From Diphasiastrum complanatum (Eukaryota > Streptophyta > Lycopodiopsida > Lycopodiales > Lycopodiaceae), in contig CM055108.1 of assembly GCA_029204225.1 (NCBI GenBank), positions 16,522,222 through 16,586,221 of the forward strand: 64,000 nt of DNA, read 5' to 3'. This document shows, in pieces, positions 23,164 to 36,030 of the stretch; the first letter of the stretch is position 1, and each line of letters opens with the position of its first letter. A model generated the notes under the pieces. That model was not told the DNA's origin, did not search any database, and was given only the letters and a program-made list of their open reading frames with translations. A program made the position numbers and the translations under genes.

Positions 23164-26100
23164 AGAGTAACTTGGCATCTCCCTCGTGCTAGAGATTATG
23201 ATGCATGTGTAGAGAGAGTAACCTGACAATGAAAACTCACAATGAGAATGGGAGTAGGGTGAGTTTCACCAAGAGGAAATAGCCCTTGCCTTACCTGTGC
23301 ATTTGCCCATGCAAGCATACAACACTCCCATACATGTAGTTCATTACTATTGATATTCTACACCATGCCAATAACCGTCCTAACCCATGCAGTAGCTCCA
23401 CAAGTTACAATACGTGTGATTGGGTCCTCAAAGGTTATAATTGCATTTCTGGCCTAGTTCAGAATGTTGAGATGCGACCAATAAACTCAAGTATTGGAGT
23501 ACAGTAGTGTATCCAAGTCTAGGACTATACCGAATCCTATATACAGGATGTGGACGTAACACCTTTAGTTGTCTTGTGTGTCCTAGTTTAGAACCTCTAG
23601 TGATTGGCCAAGAAACAAACTAAAACTCCATGCCTCTCTAATTGACCAAAAAGGTGTAGTAATGACTACCAATTGCCACATTCATGCCTTGACATGGCTT
23701 GGCAGTCATTAGACAACTTTGACCTACTACCAACTAGCACTAGTCACTAAATGATACTCGACAACTAGGCCCATGTCATCTATTCTGAACTTGCATCTAT
23801 TGTCCGTGATTGGGGCTAGATTTGGTTGGTGGTCACGCGGTAGAAAATAAATTTGGTTGGTGGTCACGCGTTAGGAAATAATTTTTTTTTAAAACTTAAA
23901 CAATCATACTTTGTTCTTAAGCATATCATTGGTCATTTTCGTGACATCAAACTTTTCAATTATGACAAACATAAAGAGCTGACAATAAAAACTCTTGGAT
24001 TTTATGACATCAACCTTGAATCATAAACACATATACTCTACACTTTGCTTGAAACAAGGGCATCAATTAAGCTTTTAAGTAGGTCCCCATGCCTTGGAAA
24101 ACCTTCAAAAATTGAAGATGGTTTTTTTCTAACATTCACACCATATAGGTTTGAATGCATCATTTTCTTATCATAGGCCTCGAGATGATGGCATGATGGG
24201 CCCTCTAGATCCCTATGGAGACACTATTAAACGTATTCCTATTCTTTTGAGATAATTGCTGAGATTTTCATGGGAACTAATTCACAATGGAAATAATATG
24301 GATATTCAGAGCATGGGGAGACATGCTACGTACCTAAGAGCATGGGGACATATGCTAAGTACCTAAGAGTAATCCACTTCTTTGTCCAATAGTGCTTAAT
24401 GCTACATGAGTGAATAAGCAATACATAGTGATCATATGTTTTGTCCATGATCCACATTCTTGGAGAGTTGGTCAAGGGGTTGACTCAAATGAATGTTTAG
24501 TTCCATTCAAAGTCATAGTCTATACCATGTAGCTAGCTACTCCCTCCTCCTCTACCCAATCTAATGTTTCAAAATAAGTAAGCAATATCTAGTGTGATCA
24601 TATGTTCTTTCCATATTCGTATTCCTAAAGAGTTGTTCAAGGGGTCGAGTCAAATGAATGTTTAGTTGAAATCAAAGTCACAGTCTATACCATGTAGCTA
24701 GTCTTCCTCCCCATTCTAATGTTGTTTTAGGATGTTGCCTCCTAAAATGACATGCTCCCCCAATCTGATGTTACCTTTCAAAATGACAAGCTCAAATAGA
24801 AACACTCTCTAATCTAAGGGCTTATTTGTCACAACTAGTATTAGAAAATGTATACTTCTTCTAGAAAGTTAGACACGTTTTCTTGAGACCTATATTTTTC
24901 AATCTCAACCGGGAGTACTGTAATGTAGGTAAGTAGAACTTATCTCAAGTGATGAGTTTATAATTATTAGCCTAAGTGACTTACCTTATCTTAAAATCAA
25001 CCTCTTATTGTAAACATTTTTATCATAATAAATTGGCAAAAGCAACTATTCTCATGAAGGCTATCCAAAAACCCTATGTTTTAAGCTCTTTATAAAATAA
25101 TTATCTTTTCACCTCAAAGGTTGGGCTTTCTATGAAGGGCAAATTGGTCATGAAGGGCTAGTACATCTTGGCTGACAATTTAGCCTTATTGAATTTGTTT
25201 CCAAAAAACATGAGAGGAGAAGCGCTACCCATATCAAGCAAGTCAAACATCAATACTTGTAGGCTGGAGCCTTCCAAGTGCAAAGACTCAGATACGTCCT
25301 ACATTGTAAATGCCACGAAATGGCACATATAATTTGGATTCTTCTTGAATGCAAATTTGTAGAAATATGTGAGAATCCAATCAAAGAGTATATATTTGGA
25401 AGGTTAGGTGAGCTTAAATTTTCCCTGCTCTAATCCCCTCAAGATTTACAAAACAAGGTCTCCCTCCACGAAGACAATCCAGGCCACACACTTCATAAAA
25501 AGTGTGGCTTGGATTGCCTCCGTACATGTAAACATGTTATGAATATCCACAGGCTATTTTAACCTATCTCCCCCTGATTCGCAGCTGCAATTGCTGCTAA
25601 ATTCTAGAGCGACACATAGCTAACCATGACGGAGGGTGTAAGTAAAGAAGGCCCCATCATGATGCAACTGTTGACAAGGACTAAAAGATTGTATCTAGAA
25701 TCTTTCTACGCTCATGAATGCTTATCCACCACTAGATTAGGGTTGAGTTGCATTTTTAGCTAGAGGGTGATGCTCTCTAAAATCCCCAAATCAACAACAA
25801 AAGGAAAAAATCTTCTCAAATCCGAGAGTTTAAACCTACATGAGAGGAAGGGAGGATGTTCCAACATCCAAGGGTTAGGTGGACTTGACCCTGGCAAGGA
25901 AGGTGGGCAGTGGGCACTGGACATGGACTCCTCTTGTTGGTCCCCACATGGGGTTGTCAGACTCGGCAGAATGCAGAGGTGAGAGAGAGAGAGAGAGGGA
26001 GCTTAATAATGCCAAACAAAAGTTGCAAGTTGCTAGAGAACAAACAGCTCGGCCTGTGTGCTTTTGGACGAGCTCGAAGGATGAATCAAAGTTTTGAGAT

Positions 26101-26862
26101 CATGAATAATTTGCAGCTCATATTATAGGCTATAGGTATCGAAGTGTGTTTGTCTGGCCTGAGCCCTCAAGGAAGGTGATCTTGTTTTGAGGGAATATCC
26201 CAGAAAGATGTGTGGGTTTGAAGGTTTTGGGTGTGTGGGTGGATATGGTGGAAGGTGGAGAGTTTGTCTGAAGTGAGGGCGAGTGGAGTGGTGGTGGGAA
26301 AGGTCAAAGATGGAGATCCCTTACGCGGTTTGTTTGCTTTTGGCACTGAGAGGATGATGACCAGATTAGAGAATTTTGCTGAGTCCAGACTGGAGAGTAG
26401 ACAAGATAAAAGTGGGACAATTTGCGTGAACTGTTGGACACATGCATGAAAGATTGGATGTTATCTGCGCTGGGCGGAGAGAGAGAGAGAAAACAAGAGA
26501 GAAAATAGTGTGTGTTTTTTGTATGAGCTTGTTCGTGTTCTCTTCCAGAGCAATTGGGCGCCACCGCTTCCAGAGGAGGGAGCTGTGTGTTTCTGTTGGG
26601 AAATCCTAGCTGCTGTGACCACTTATGGAGCAGATAATCAGGCCATAATATTGCTCTGCATTTGAGTGAGTGAATGCTGTGACAAAGCAGCCTTAGTGAT
26701 AGTGTGCATTACAGTGCATAGACGCTCAAGCTCAGCTGCAGGATGATCCAAAGGAGTAGAATATTTCAGTGTGGTAACTCACTCTTACAGAAGAGCACGG
26801 ATGATCAAAGCCAAGGAATGTTGAGTGAGAACATCATACGTCTTATTTAAGTGCTCTGGAAG
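23164..26862. other. Intergenic region upstream of the SCL3-like gene
   Basis: No gene or named element was recognised. It holds a ~163-bp tandem duplication at 24412-24735, a short doubled ATTTGGTTGGTGGTCACGCG near 23830, and small GA tracts near 25980 and 26480. The last few hundred bases before 26863 probably hold the promoter and 5' UTR; no clear TATA box was fixed. Confidence 0.5.
24412..24735. repeat. Tandem duplication, ~163-bp unit
   Basis: The blocks GTGATCATATGTT, CAAATGAATGTTTAGTT and AGTCTATACCATGTAGCTAG each occur twice with about the same offset. Confidence 0.75.
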
Positions 26863-28647
26863 ATGCCAGGAATGTTTAAGACAGAGAGCCTCTCTCTTCC
26901 TCTCTCATCCCTGTCCGAGTCTTCGTTCCTTACGTCTTCTCCTAACATCCAGTCGCCTCGCGGCTATTCCTCTGCAGGGCAATCTTCATCACTTTCCGCT
27001 TTGGAGCAATGGTCACAGCAACTGCCATCCGAAAAAAGAGGCCTCTGGCTCATCCATCTCCTCCTCTCCTGTGCCAACGCAGTTGCGAACAACAACATGG
27101 AGTACACAAACCTGTTTTTGGAGCAACTTTCTGTTCTGGCTTCTCTCACTGGAGATTCAATGCAAAGAGTGGCGACTTATTTTATGGAAAGCTTAGCTGC
27201 TCGCATAACGAAGTCATGGCCGGGAGTTCACAAGGCTTTACTAGCTACTCGACTTCCTTCGGCATCGGAGCTACAGCTAGCGCACCAGGTTTTCTTCAAC
27301 GTCTGTCCCTTCCTGAAGTTCGCGTTTCTGACAGTCAATCAAGCTATACTTGATGCCATGGAAGGTGAGAAGGTTGTTCATATAATAGATCTGGAAGCTT
27401 GCGATGCTGTGCAATGGCTTGCTCTTCTTCAAGCTTTCAGCATCCGTCAGGGAGGTCCTCCGCACTTGAGACTCACTGTGGTAAGTGAGAGGAAGGACAT
27501 GCTCGCGCAGATGGCCCTGAGGTTATCAGAGGAGGCAGAAAGACTGGATATTCCTTTTCAGTTTCATCCCGTACCTGTGAAGCTTGAAGCCTTGGAGCTG
27601 GACATGCTGGGAGTGAAGACTGGCGAGGCAGTTGGAGTGAGTTCAGTGATGCAGCTTCATCCTCTTCTTACAGAGGACGACTACGAAGGGTGCGCTGAAA
27701 GCACTGAAAGAATGCCATCGTTGCAGACAGACGGAGCTAGTCTGTATAGAGCCGCTGCCGCTCTGGAACCTATTGACAGGGAAAGAAATAGAAGAGCATC
27801 TACCAGTGTTGGGGGTCGTGGCACCGCATTCGAGTGCGTGAGCAAAAGGATGCCAGTAGGAGAAAGGGAAGGATCGCTTCTTCAGCTCTGGCTGGATAGA
27901 AGGGGTTCAAAAAGAGCTAGAGAAAGCGAAGCGCCAAGAGATGCCAGACAAGGAGAGATTACAGACACAGCTGAAGGTGCTCTTTCATGCTCTGCGTATT
28001 CTAGTCAGTCGATTGCTGGTAGAAATGGTGGCAACGAGGTTACTCCAAGGCGACATCCTGATGATAGGAGGAGAGTCATAGACACACATTTCCAGAATGG
28101 AAGAGGAGTCTCACCTGCAGTTTCCAAGCACGACAGCATTAAGATGGATGCTAAATTAATGGAAGAACAATCATATCGAGGCGTGCTGCTAGATCGCATC
28201 GTAAGGATGATCCATAGTCTATCTCCAAAAGCCATGGTGGTGATAGAGCAAGAATGCCATCACAATGGCGTAACTCTAGTCGAAAGATTTGTGGAAGCCT
28301 TGCACTATTACTCCGCCGTATTTGATTGTCTGGACTCCACCCTGTCACAGCAAAGCCCAGAAAGAATCATCCTAGAAAAATATCTCTTCGGCCAAGAAAT
28401 CAAGAACATAATCGCATGCGAGGGCCTTGACAGAGTGGAAAGGCATGAAAGGCTAGATAGCTGGCGCAAGAGAATGGAATGCGCAGGATTTGTGCCTTTG
28501 CTTCTAAGCTCCACGACGATGGTGCAGGCAGAGAGGCTACTGAATTCGTATGCCTGCGATGGATACAGATTAATGGAGGATCGAGGCTGCCTGACCATCT
28601 GCTGGCAAGGAACGCCACTCTTCTCAGCATCTGCCTGGCGTGCATAG
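26863..28647 (+). CDS. SCL3: GRAS-family transcriptional regulator, SCARECROW-LIKE 3 type
   Basis: A single exon of 594 codons starting at ATG 26863; the open frame continues 12 bases upstream, but only to a GTG. GRAS domain features in order: LHRI starting RGLWLIHLLLSCANAV (residues ~59-75), the SCL3-like block LEQLSVLASLTGDSMQRVA, VHIID at 172-176 followed by LEACDAVQWLALLQAF, LHRII with PFQFHPV and VSSVMQLHPLL (~257), then SLSPKAMVVIEQE (~452), ERFVEALHYYSAVFDCLDS, and a C-terminal SAW motif ending SASAWRA. The blocks around VHIID and the C-terminus fit SCL3 best. In Arabidopsis SCL3 is a nuclear coregulator that promotes gibberellin responses against DELLA proteins. Unusual: a ~190-residue, Arg/Ser/Glu-rich linker (about 262-450) in the middle of the domain, roughly double what I recall for SCL3. 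No stop or frameshift; GRAS genes are usually intronless. Subfamily call is less sure than family. Confidence 0.88.
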   Translation: MPGMFKTESLSLPLSSLSESSFLTSSPNIQSPRGYSSAGQSSSLSALEQWSQQLPSEKRGLWLIHLLLSCANAVANNNMEYTNLFLEQLSVLASLTGDSMQRVATYFMESLAARITKSWPGVHKALLATRLPSASELQLAHQVFFNVCPFLKFAFLTVNQAILDAMEGEKVVHIIDLEACDAVQWLALLQAFSIRQGGPPHLRLTVVSERKDMLAQMALRLSEEAERLDIPFQFHPVPVKLEALELDMLGVKTGEAVGVSSVMQLHPLLTEDDYEGCAESTERMPSLQTDGASLYRAAAALEPIDRERNRRASTSVGGRGTAFECVSKRMPVGEREGSLLQLWLDRRGSKRARESEAPRDARQGEITDTAEGALSCSAYSSQSIAGRNGGNEVTPRRHPDDRRRVIDTHFQNGRGVSPAVSKHDSIKMDAKLMEEQSYRGVLLDRIVRMIHSLSPKAMVVIEQECHHNGVTLVERFVEALHYYSAVFDCLDSTLSQQSPERIILEKYLFGQEIKNIIACEGLDRVERHERLDSWRKRMECAGFVPLLLSSTTMVQAERLLNSYACDGYRLMEDRGCLTICWQGTPLFSASAWRA

Positions 28648-30681
28648 AACCATATTGAATAGTTAGCTTTTTTAGTTCCGATCCAAGTTTTTCGTCATCA
28701 CTTTCATTTGCGCTCCATGTAATATTATTTTGGTCATTTTCGTGCCCACTAAGAAAAGATTGCGACGCTATGTCACTTTCACACACACTTCTTTGACGGG
28801 TCTTTATTTTTTACATCCTTTCACACATGACGTTCTCTAATGACTTAGAAGCTTGAATTTGTCTACTTATTAAGTACCTTGTTTAACTACTTTGCGCGAA
28901 CACGGCTCACAAGTAGCCTTGTTCCTATCCGAAGTTCGAACACACATGGAGCCCCGTATTTCCCAATCAGGGCAACCCTTTTAGCTCTCGACTCACATGC
29001 ATGTATTCACATTTACAAAAATTCAGATCTCGAAAAGTCTCACCAAGGTGTATCTAATTTGCGGTATATCTGGTCTAAAAAGTCTCATCAAGGTGTGTGT
29101 TATCTGGAGTAAATCTATATTATGACTTCGGTTCCAAGGCAACATTGCAAGTGATCCACCATTTTGGTCTATGCTTTTGTGAGTTGATGAATTATTTTAA
29201 TCTTGTCCAACTAGATCACACTACTAGAATAAGTCCATTGCTTCGAACTCTTGTTGATGGCTGCTAACATTACTTCTTGCAACATCAAGATTTGGTTTGA
29301 CACACTTCAAATCATGAAACTTGTAAGTAATGAAAATGACCTCAGTTGCCTCGCACCATAGGCTTAGCCTCCTTAATCATTTGCATGACTTTTATTTGGC
29401 ATGGGGCTCTATCACAAAATAAACTTTTTTTGGGATTGATCCAAGATTGTGACTCGTTAGTTCTTAGTCCACCTAATTCAATTGGTATTTTCAAGTTACA
29501 CAATGCATCTTATTATCCCAAGGAACTACCTCATCAATTTTGCTAATTACCACCAATATAAATAGACAAGTAAAATACAAAGATAGATGAAATGCAATGC
29601 TTTGATTAATTATTCTGTCTGGAAAAAATAAGAATGCATCTTGGTACTTACACATCTTTTGCGCTCAGATAATTTTCATCCACGTCTTTGTTTTCTAACA
29701 ATTAGCTTTAAAGCTCAACATGTCACAAAATTGATTAATGATATTTAAAATTGTCACCACATTTTATTCACATGTTAGAAAGAGAAAAAAAAAGTATGAT
29801 TAGCAAATAATTGATTAGTAAAGTTTTCCAAGCAATGTCAATTCCTTTGAGGTCATTTTTTTAAGAACCATTTTTAAAGATAATACATAAGATTTAATGT
29901 AGCAAAAGCATACAAGAGAGGAGGCAAAGGACAACTAGGTATCTATAACCCCATTTTGAAATATATTCTTGCCATCACATTAATATGGATTATAGGTGAA
30001 GCAACAAAAAAAGAAACACCATGATCTTCAACAAAAAAATTTGTAGACCGAAACTCCCACGACATCGAATTAAATAGCCCAGTTTTGTATGTGTGTTTCC
30101 TAATAAAGGTGAGAAAGGCTTGTAGATAAAGTGCTTCACTCCCACTGACAAGTATAAACCTACCACGTTTGTCAGAAGTTGATACATGAAAAATGACATT
30201 CAAGAACTTGGCTCATTTACTTCTTTTGATCAAGGGCTACAAATACAATTTTAATAGTAGCATTAGCACACCAAATAAGCATCATAGGCAAGCATGAACT
30301 CCCTTCTAGCAAGTAGTAATGCAAGAGTAGAGAGGTAATGAATCATGTTTATAAAGTTTTAGGAGTGCAATTAAGCTGCAATAATGGTAAAATACCAGGG
30401 TTATCAATGCATTGTATTCTAAGATCATGGCTTCATACCAATCTTTTGAATCTAATGCTTCTTGGACACTTGAAGGTTCTTCAAAGGAAGTAAAGAATGC
30501 ATTAGAGATGTTACCAACTTCGGCTTACTTCCTTTGTCAAGATAGATGAGTCTCAAAGGCTCGGATTTGCTTCTAGAAGATCTTCTTGCAAACATAAGAT
30601 CTTGAGATTCCTCCTAAGTCTCGAGCCATCTCACATTTTGTGTTTGTGAAGATGCTTGGTTCCCCACAAGGACCTTGAACT
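28648..30681. other. Intergenic
   Basis: It contains the SCL3-like 3' UTR and AT-rich sequence. Short frames (for example 28879-29112 and 29943-30203) show no family features. No repeat class was recognised. Confidence 0.5.
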
Positions 30682-31506
30682 TCAAAAAAGTTTCAAACAC
30701 CATATATTTCGAAGATAAGAGATATATCCAACTTCATATTGATCATCATTGTATTGATGTTGATCAGTATAATTGTTTTTATAATAATAATCATCAAATT
30801 GATGCTGATCAACATAATTTTCCACTTGCCCTTTGTCTTTTCTTTGTTCCATCTCCTTCTGTTTCTTGAAGCATTCACGCTCCCAATGGCCAAGTTTGTT
30901 GCAATACCTACAATTTCCAAGTTTATTTTGTCTGGAATAGTCGCGTCCTTGACCTCGGCCTTGATTCCAATTGCCTTGATTTGGGCAATCATTAGATTGT
31001 TCTTGAAATTGTTGGAATAATCCACGATTTGAGTTTCCACTTCTTGATTGGTGTCTTCCACGAGCAAATCTACCACCACGTCCCCTGACTGCAAGAGCTT
31101 GATCAAATCCCCTGTTGCGATGACTCAAGTTCTCTTGACGTTGTTCTTGCAAAAGCAATCCACCTAACTCTTCATAGGTTGGAAGATTTTCCCGTGTGGC
31201 TATACTTGTCACAAACATCTGATGTGACTCACTCAAACTATTCAATGTCAACTGCACGATCTCACGATCCTGTACTCGCTCTCCAACTGCTGCTAATTGG
31301 TCACGAATCTCTTTGATCTTCAATAGGTGATCAGCAACAGTTGAACCATCATCCATCCGCAATGTGTGTAGCTTCGTCTTCAGGAATAGCACTCGAGATG
31401 TGTTTGTAGTCTCAAACAATGCCTTCAACGTATCCCATGCTTCTTTTGTTCCTTCAGAATCTGACTTGCATGTTGCATGCACTGATTGCATATTGCATGC
31501 ATGCAT
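30682..31506 (-). pseudogene. Copia gag fragment with zinc knuckle
   Basis: An uninterrupted minus-strand frame with TKEAWDTLKALFE, LHTLRMDDGSTVADHLLKIK, an RG-rich segment, and the CCHC knuckle CRYCNKLGHWEREC. The C-terminal part is Gln/Asp/Tyr-rich. The N-terminal block (KLDGxNYxxW) and everything from protease onward are missing. The frame's first ~15 residues come from a TGCATG-rich stretch, not gag. The RG-rich linker differs from the other copia gags here. Confidence 0.85.
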
Positions 31507-32009
31507 TCTAACTGACTTTGCATGTCAACTACCTTTATGCATGTCTACAAATCTAGATCTACCTAACTCAAACTCGCCCTAATCTACAAGGTCATGTGCT
31601 CAATTCACATACCTTTGATATATACAATGGAACAAAGTGAATATAGTCCAAATATGACCATCTAGACATTGTACATGTCATGTAGCTCAAGTTTGTACTT
31701 GCTAGAGAATGATATTTACAACTTGTAAATGCACAAGCAAGATGATTTTCCTCATCAACCCCTATAGAAAAGTTGGATAGCTTTTTAGTCTTCACAACTT
31801 TGACCATCGTGAAAAGAAATCTAAAAATCCGGACCGTCCTAATCACCCAAAGTATGTCACCCAAAGTCTGACAATGTTGCTCAATCTTCTAAACTTCTAC
31901 ATCAAATGGAAACCTAGCAAAAAGCTCAACAATCTCATATGGATAAGGCTCACTGCCGACTTCCAAGCCACCATGAAACAAATTGCTGATAAATCCTTTC
32001 CAACAAGAG
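31507..32009. other. Unassigned sequence
   Basis: TGCATG-rich at the left; otherwise nothing recognised. The right part may be decayed gypsy gag. Confidence 0.4.
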
Positions 32010-33433
32010 AAAATGTCTGGTGTCCAGTCTACTCATAGCATCATACTGCTAATGAATGCCCTCAACTGCGAAACCATTTTCCAGTAGCAAGCAGACCCAC
32101 CATCTTTCGAGCATACTGCCCCTACCCTCCACAACAGCCTGTGCCACGACCAGGGGTCTACCAACCACGACAAACTGCACCAAATTAGTACCAACCACCA
32201 CATCAACAGTTTGTCATTAATCAGCCTACCCCACAACAAGTTGTCCATGACCAAGCTGTCTTTGTCGTGCATCAACTCCCCGCAATACAAGGATGTTTTA
32301 TCTGTGCAGATAAGCATCCTAGTATTCGCTGCCCAGATAAACTCCGTTTTTCTCCCGCTTGTGAAAACTGTGGTATTGAACATCACGTGAAGGACTGCCC
32401 ATCCCGGTCCAAACATGCTGCTCCTGTCTGTTCAATGCAAGTAGAAACTTTACCAGTTGAAACTCATCTTGCACAAACCCAACGCCAAGCCCCTACACTT
32501 GCACCCAGCAAAACTCAGCAGCAGCCTATCGCTCCAAGTGAAGATTCGACCTCGATAGTTTATCCTCACCCATCTGAAGAAATTCTACTGCATCATCAAT
32601 ATCGTCAACAAATCCGCAATGCCGACCAACAATCTTCCACCTCCCATAAAGTACCTCACAAGCCTTTTGAAAGCAAAACCCTTGAAGGTACCGAAGTCTA
32701 GGGAGACACCAAATCCACTCCAATGACACCCAACCCTGATGAGTTGTCTGAAATGCCCTTACACCTAACCAATCCACTCAATGAATGAGGAAACATCAAA
32801 ATCCCAGCTACTCATCACCAATCGCGTGAAGTTTATGCGGTGGCTTCGGTGTCAATATCATTTCCACATCCCTCATGCTAGAATGGAATCTGAGAGACAA
32901 GCTTGCCAAACCCACTGTCAGCTTAAGATGGCTGATCAAAGTGTGGTCCGACCTACCGGTTTCCTTCCACAAGTGCTAGGCCAACTAGGAGGTCTAAAGT
33001 TTTCTGTAGATCTAGTAGTACTCGATATTCCCAATAATGCCTATATTACTACTTGGTCATTCGTGGCTCACCAATATAAGAGTCGTTTATTACTGGAGCA
33101 AAGGCCAAGTCACTTTTGAAAATCGTGACAGTTCTATCACCATTGATTCAACGGGCAAACTCAAACCTACACGCATCCACATGACGAAGGGTCCTCGACC
33201 ACCAACTCAGTGTTTGAACCGTACTAGTCTAGCCACGAAAAATGTCATTATGTTAAATCTACTGATATCATAAACTGGAGTCACAGTTTAGCTATCATTG
33301 ATTGTGTGAATGCCAATTACTGTGCTCAGCATAAGGATGATTGTACCTCTCCACTCTTGATCGATCACGACCAATTACCTAATCTTGGTACACCTATCAT
33401 CAATATCAATTTTATTGATATCCTTCCACACAA

Positions 33434-33438
33434 TGATG
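33434..33438. repeat. Target-site duplication, left copy
   Basis: TGATG, matching 34133-34137. Confidence 0.85.
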
Positions 33439-34132
33439 TGTGAAAGTACTATACTTTAGGACCATAAATGGATCTACAAAAGATCCACAAGAGTGATTGG
33501 ATGCTTGCTTAACAATCTATCAAAAAACTAGTCATCAAATCTAGATTGGCAATTTGACAAACAACAAGCATTAACAATCAAAAATATTGATCAACATTGA
33601 AATCCAAACTCACACGTGTGTACTACAGGCTATAGTACAGCCTTCAACCTGAGAAACAAATAGAAATTGATTCGGTTGCATTTGGATCACAAAAACTCAA
33701 TGCACATAGTGAACTAGCTTAAGATTGCCAATCAGCTCCAAAAATTTTCTATCTTCTCACTATGGGAGATTGGAATACATAGCAAATTCGACTTCCTTCT
33801 TGAAGTTAGGTGGATTTACAGCATGTAATAAGGAAGTTAACTCACCCTTCTTGCCCTAAAATGAAACCCTAGCCTAGATCCTAGAGTTATGCTTGGTAGG
33901 TAGCTAGTTGGTCAAATTTTCACCTTAGACTTAGGTGTAGGTCCTATAAAGTAGGGATGACCACCAAATAGACATGACCAGCTCTCTTGACTTGACCTAA
34001 CCTACATTAAGAGTGGGTTGCCACGTGGCATTTTGGCCATACATGTGTGGAACCCAATTATGTACAAAATTTACACTATTCTTCATGGTTTTTGATCAAG
34101 CTAGATTTGCCAATTTTTGGCAATTCTTCACA
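33439..34132 (-). repeat. Solo LTR (694 bp) inserted in gypsy remnant
   Basis: It begins TGTGAA and ends TTCACA, so the ends are inverted copies, and it is flanked by TGATG on both sides. No internal region is present, as left by recombination between two LTRs. Orientation is inferred from loose similarity, on the minus strand, to the 682-bp copia LTR at 4942-5623 (TCTAGCTTGA near the start, a GTACT...CACACGTGTG block late). Confidence 0.88.
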
Positions 34133-34137
34133 TGATG
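34133..34137. repeat. Target-site duplication, right copy
   Basis: TGATG, matching 33434-33438. Confidence 0.85.
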
Positions 34138-34929
34138 AGTTACTAAATGTTGCATGGGTACCTACTAATGAATCAGAAGATTTATTTGTCGATGTCAAGA
34201 ATGTCTTACGAATTCAAAATTGCTCATAAGATTTGGACATTTCTGATATTCAGATCCTCAATTACATGGAGGCACTTCCACTTAGGGCCTATCCGCAACA
34301 TGCTTCCAAGGTGGAACCAGTTGCCAAGGTTACAGTTGAAAAGCCTGATACAAAATTCTACCGTGCCAAAGGCCCAAACTATCCATGGGATCTCTGCGAG
34401 GAGGAGACCATCTTTCAAATTGATGACAAGATCCTCCATGACGTACCACCTGTTCCTCATCCACACACCTCCCCACAGCCGAAGCCTCAACTATGTGGCC
34501 ATGCTATGAAAGAAAAGATGAAAAAACTGCTTCAAATTCAACCGCCTGACAACCTCACAACTATTAGGGAAGTTCCTGAGATTGCCTCTGTCACCAACTC
34601 CTGAACGTCCCCAATCACCATCCTGGCAGGTGAAAGGCAAGCCCCCCCTCAAATCTCCAGCCCATGATGTCCCTGCATACTTTAAGGACTATACGATTGA
34701 GGATGTCACAATCCAATTACCCCAAGCTCAACGTGAGCCAAATGGTAATTTGCCCTACGAAGGCCCTGCACGAACCATCACCCTTTCTCTGAGTGAGCCA
34801 AATGAAACCAACGAATATATTGTCCACATCGGAGCCCATCTCAATCGCGAACAACGCAGACGACTTGAAAAACTCCTGCGAAAATATAGACATGTCTTTG
34901 CGTGGACCTATAAAGACATCAACACATAA

Positions 34930-35974
34930 TATTGCCTTTGCAAAGCAAGGCCAAAAAACCATTGTGAACAAATTGCATTGAAGCTTTTGTGAGGTACATT
35001 ATCAAATTTGCACAATTGTTTTGAAATTATGCAAGACCAAAGCTTGACTTCATAGTGCACGTTTTTCAAGAGTTTCCAAAATTGAAATAGAAATGGTCCA
35101 TAGTACACAATGTGTTTGAATAGTTCAAAAGCCAACTTGAATTAAAAGGACTTGTTTGAAAGTTAAATAGTTTAGTTGACCTCAAAAGAAATTGTTTTAT
35201 GGTCATATACCAATGAGGACCTAAGTGGTACCCATAAAAATCACTTCTATGATGCTCAAAATTAATAATTGGATGGGTCCCAATGAGAATCAAATTCTAT
35301 GATGCTCACTAAACTAGTAATTAATGAATAGCGTAAAGTGAATAGATCAATGGAAGGTAAATCATTGAAAATTTTAGATGAGCTAGGCTACTATAAATTT
35401 TGCCAACTAATGGCCATTAAGTGACATAACAAGCCAATGTGAAAACGCCATACCGATAAAAATAAACTGATAACAAAGTCAAATATTTTTTTTTGCATAC
35501 ATTATCAAGCAACTAGTGGTTGTTATATACAACATACATACAACCTCACGAAGCCATGCTTTCAAAGCTGAGCTCCTTAGTTGTCACTACACGGTGGTCA
35601 TAATTTGAGCATGCCCTCACTCCTATGGACACTAACAACATTAATGTTACCTTATATTACTTGAAATACTTTACGAAAATCAATAAGTGGCTCGGATCTT
35701 GAGATGGTGGTATCAACCAATCAGGAACTGGACATGTTAAGATTGGCATAAACCAATCAATAACAAGCACCTCTAGATTAAGCCCAACTTAAAACTCTTT
35801 TGTAGTTCCATAAGAGGAATGCATGGGAGGAAAAATTATTCTAAAATTTTGTATTACTCTAAGTTTGGAAGTTGGAACCTCGTGTTCTAGAATACGTGTT
35901 AATAGCAGTTCCAACACTTTCACCTATCTACATTCCAATATTATCTCGTCTGCTCGCATCTGCTTTTTGTTTCT

Positions 35975-36030
<56 letters not shown>

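Larger units (their letters stand above)
32010..34929 (+). mobile_element. Ty3/gypsy gag-protease-pre-RT remnant, split by a solo LTR
   Basis: Plus-strand pieces: a CPVY...HHTANECP knuckle-like block (~32015), a Pro/Gln-rich linker, the double knuckle CFICADKHPSIRC and CENCGIEHHVKDC (32290-32400), a pseudo-protease block with LLGHSWLTNIR and YYWSKGQVTF (~33040-33115), then after the solo LTR a stretch ending LRKYRHVFAWTYKDI (to 34929), the conserved segment just before gypsy reverse transcriptase. Reverse transcriptase, RNase H and integrase are absent. Several stops and frameshifts. Related to the gypsy gag fragment at 8.6-9.5 kb. Confidence 0.85.

Noticed and set aside
26851-26862. Start of the SCL3-like frame at 26851
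   Set aside because: The codon is GTG, not ATG. The first ATG is 26863.
29943-30203. 86-codon minus-strand frame
   Set aside because: No family features, no context, typical length for chance in AT-rich DNA.
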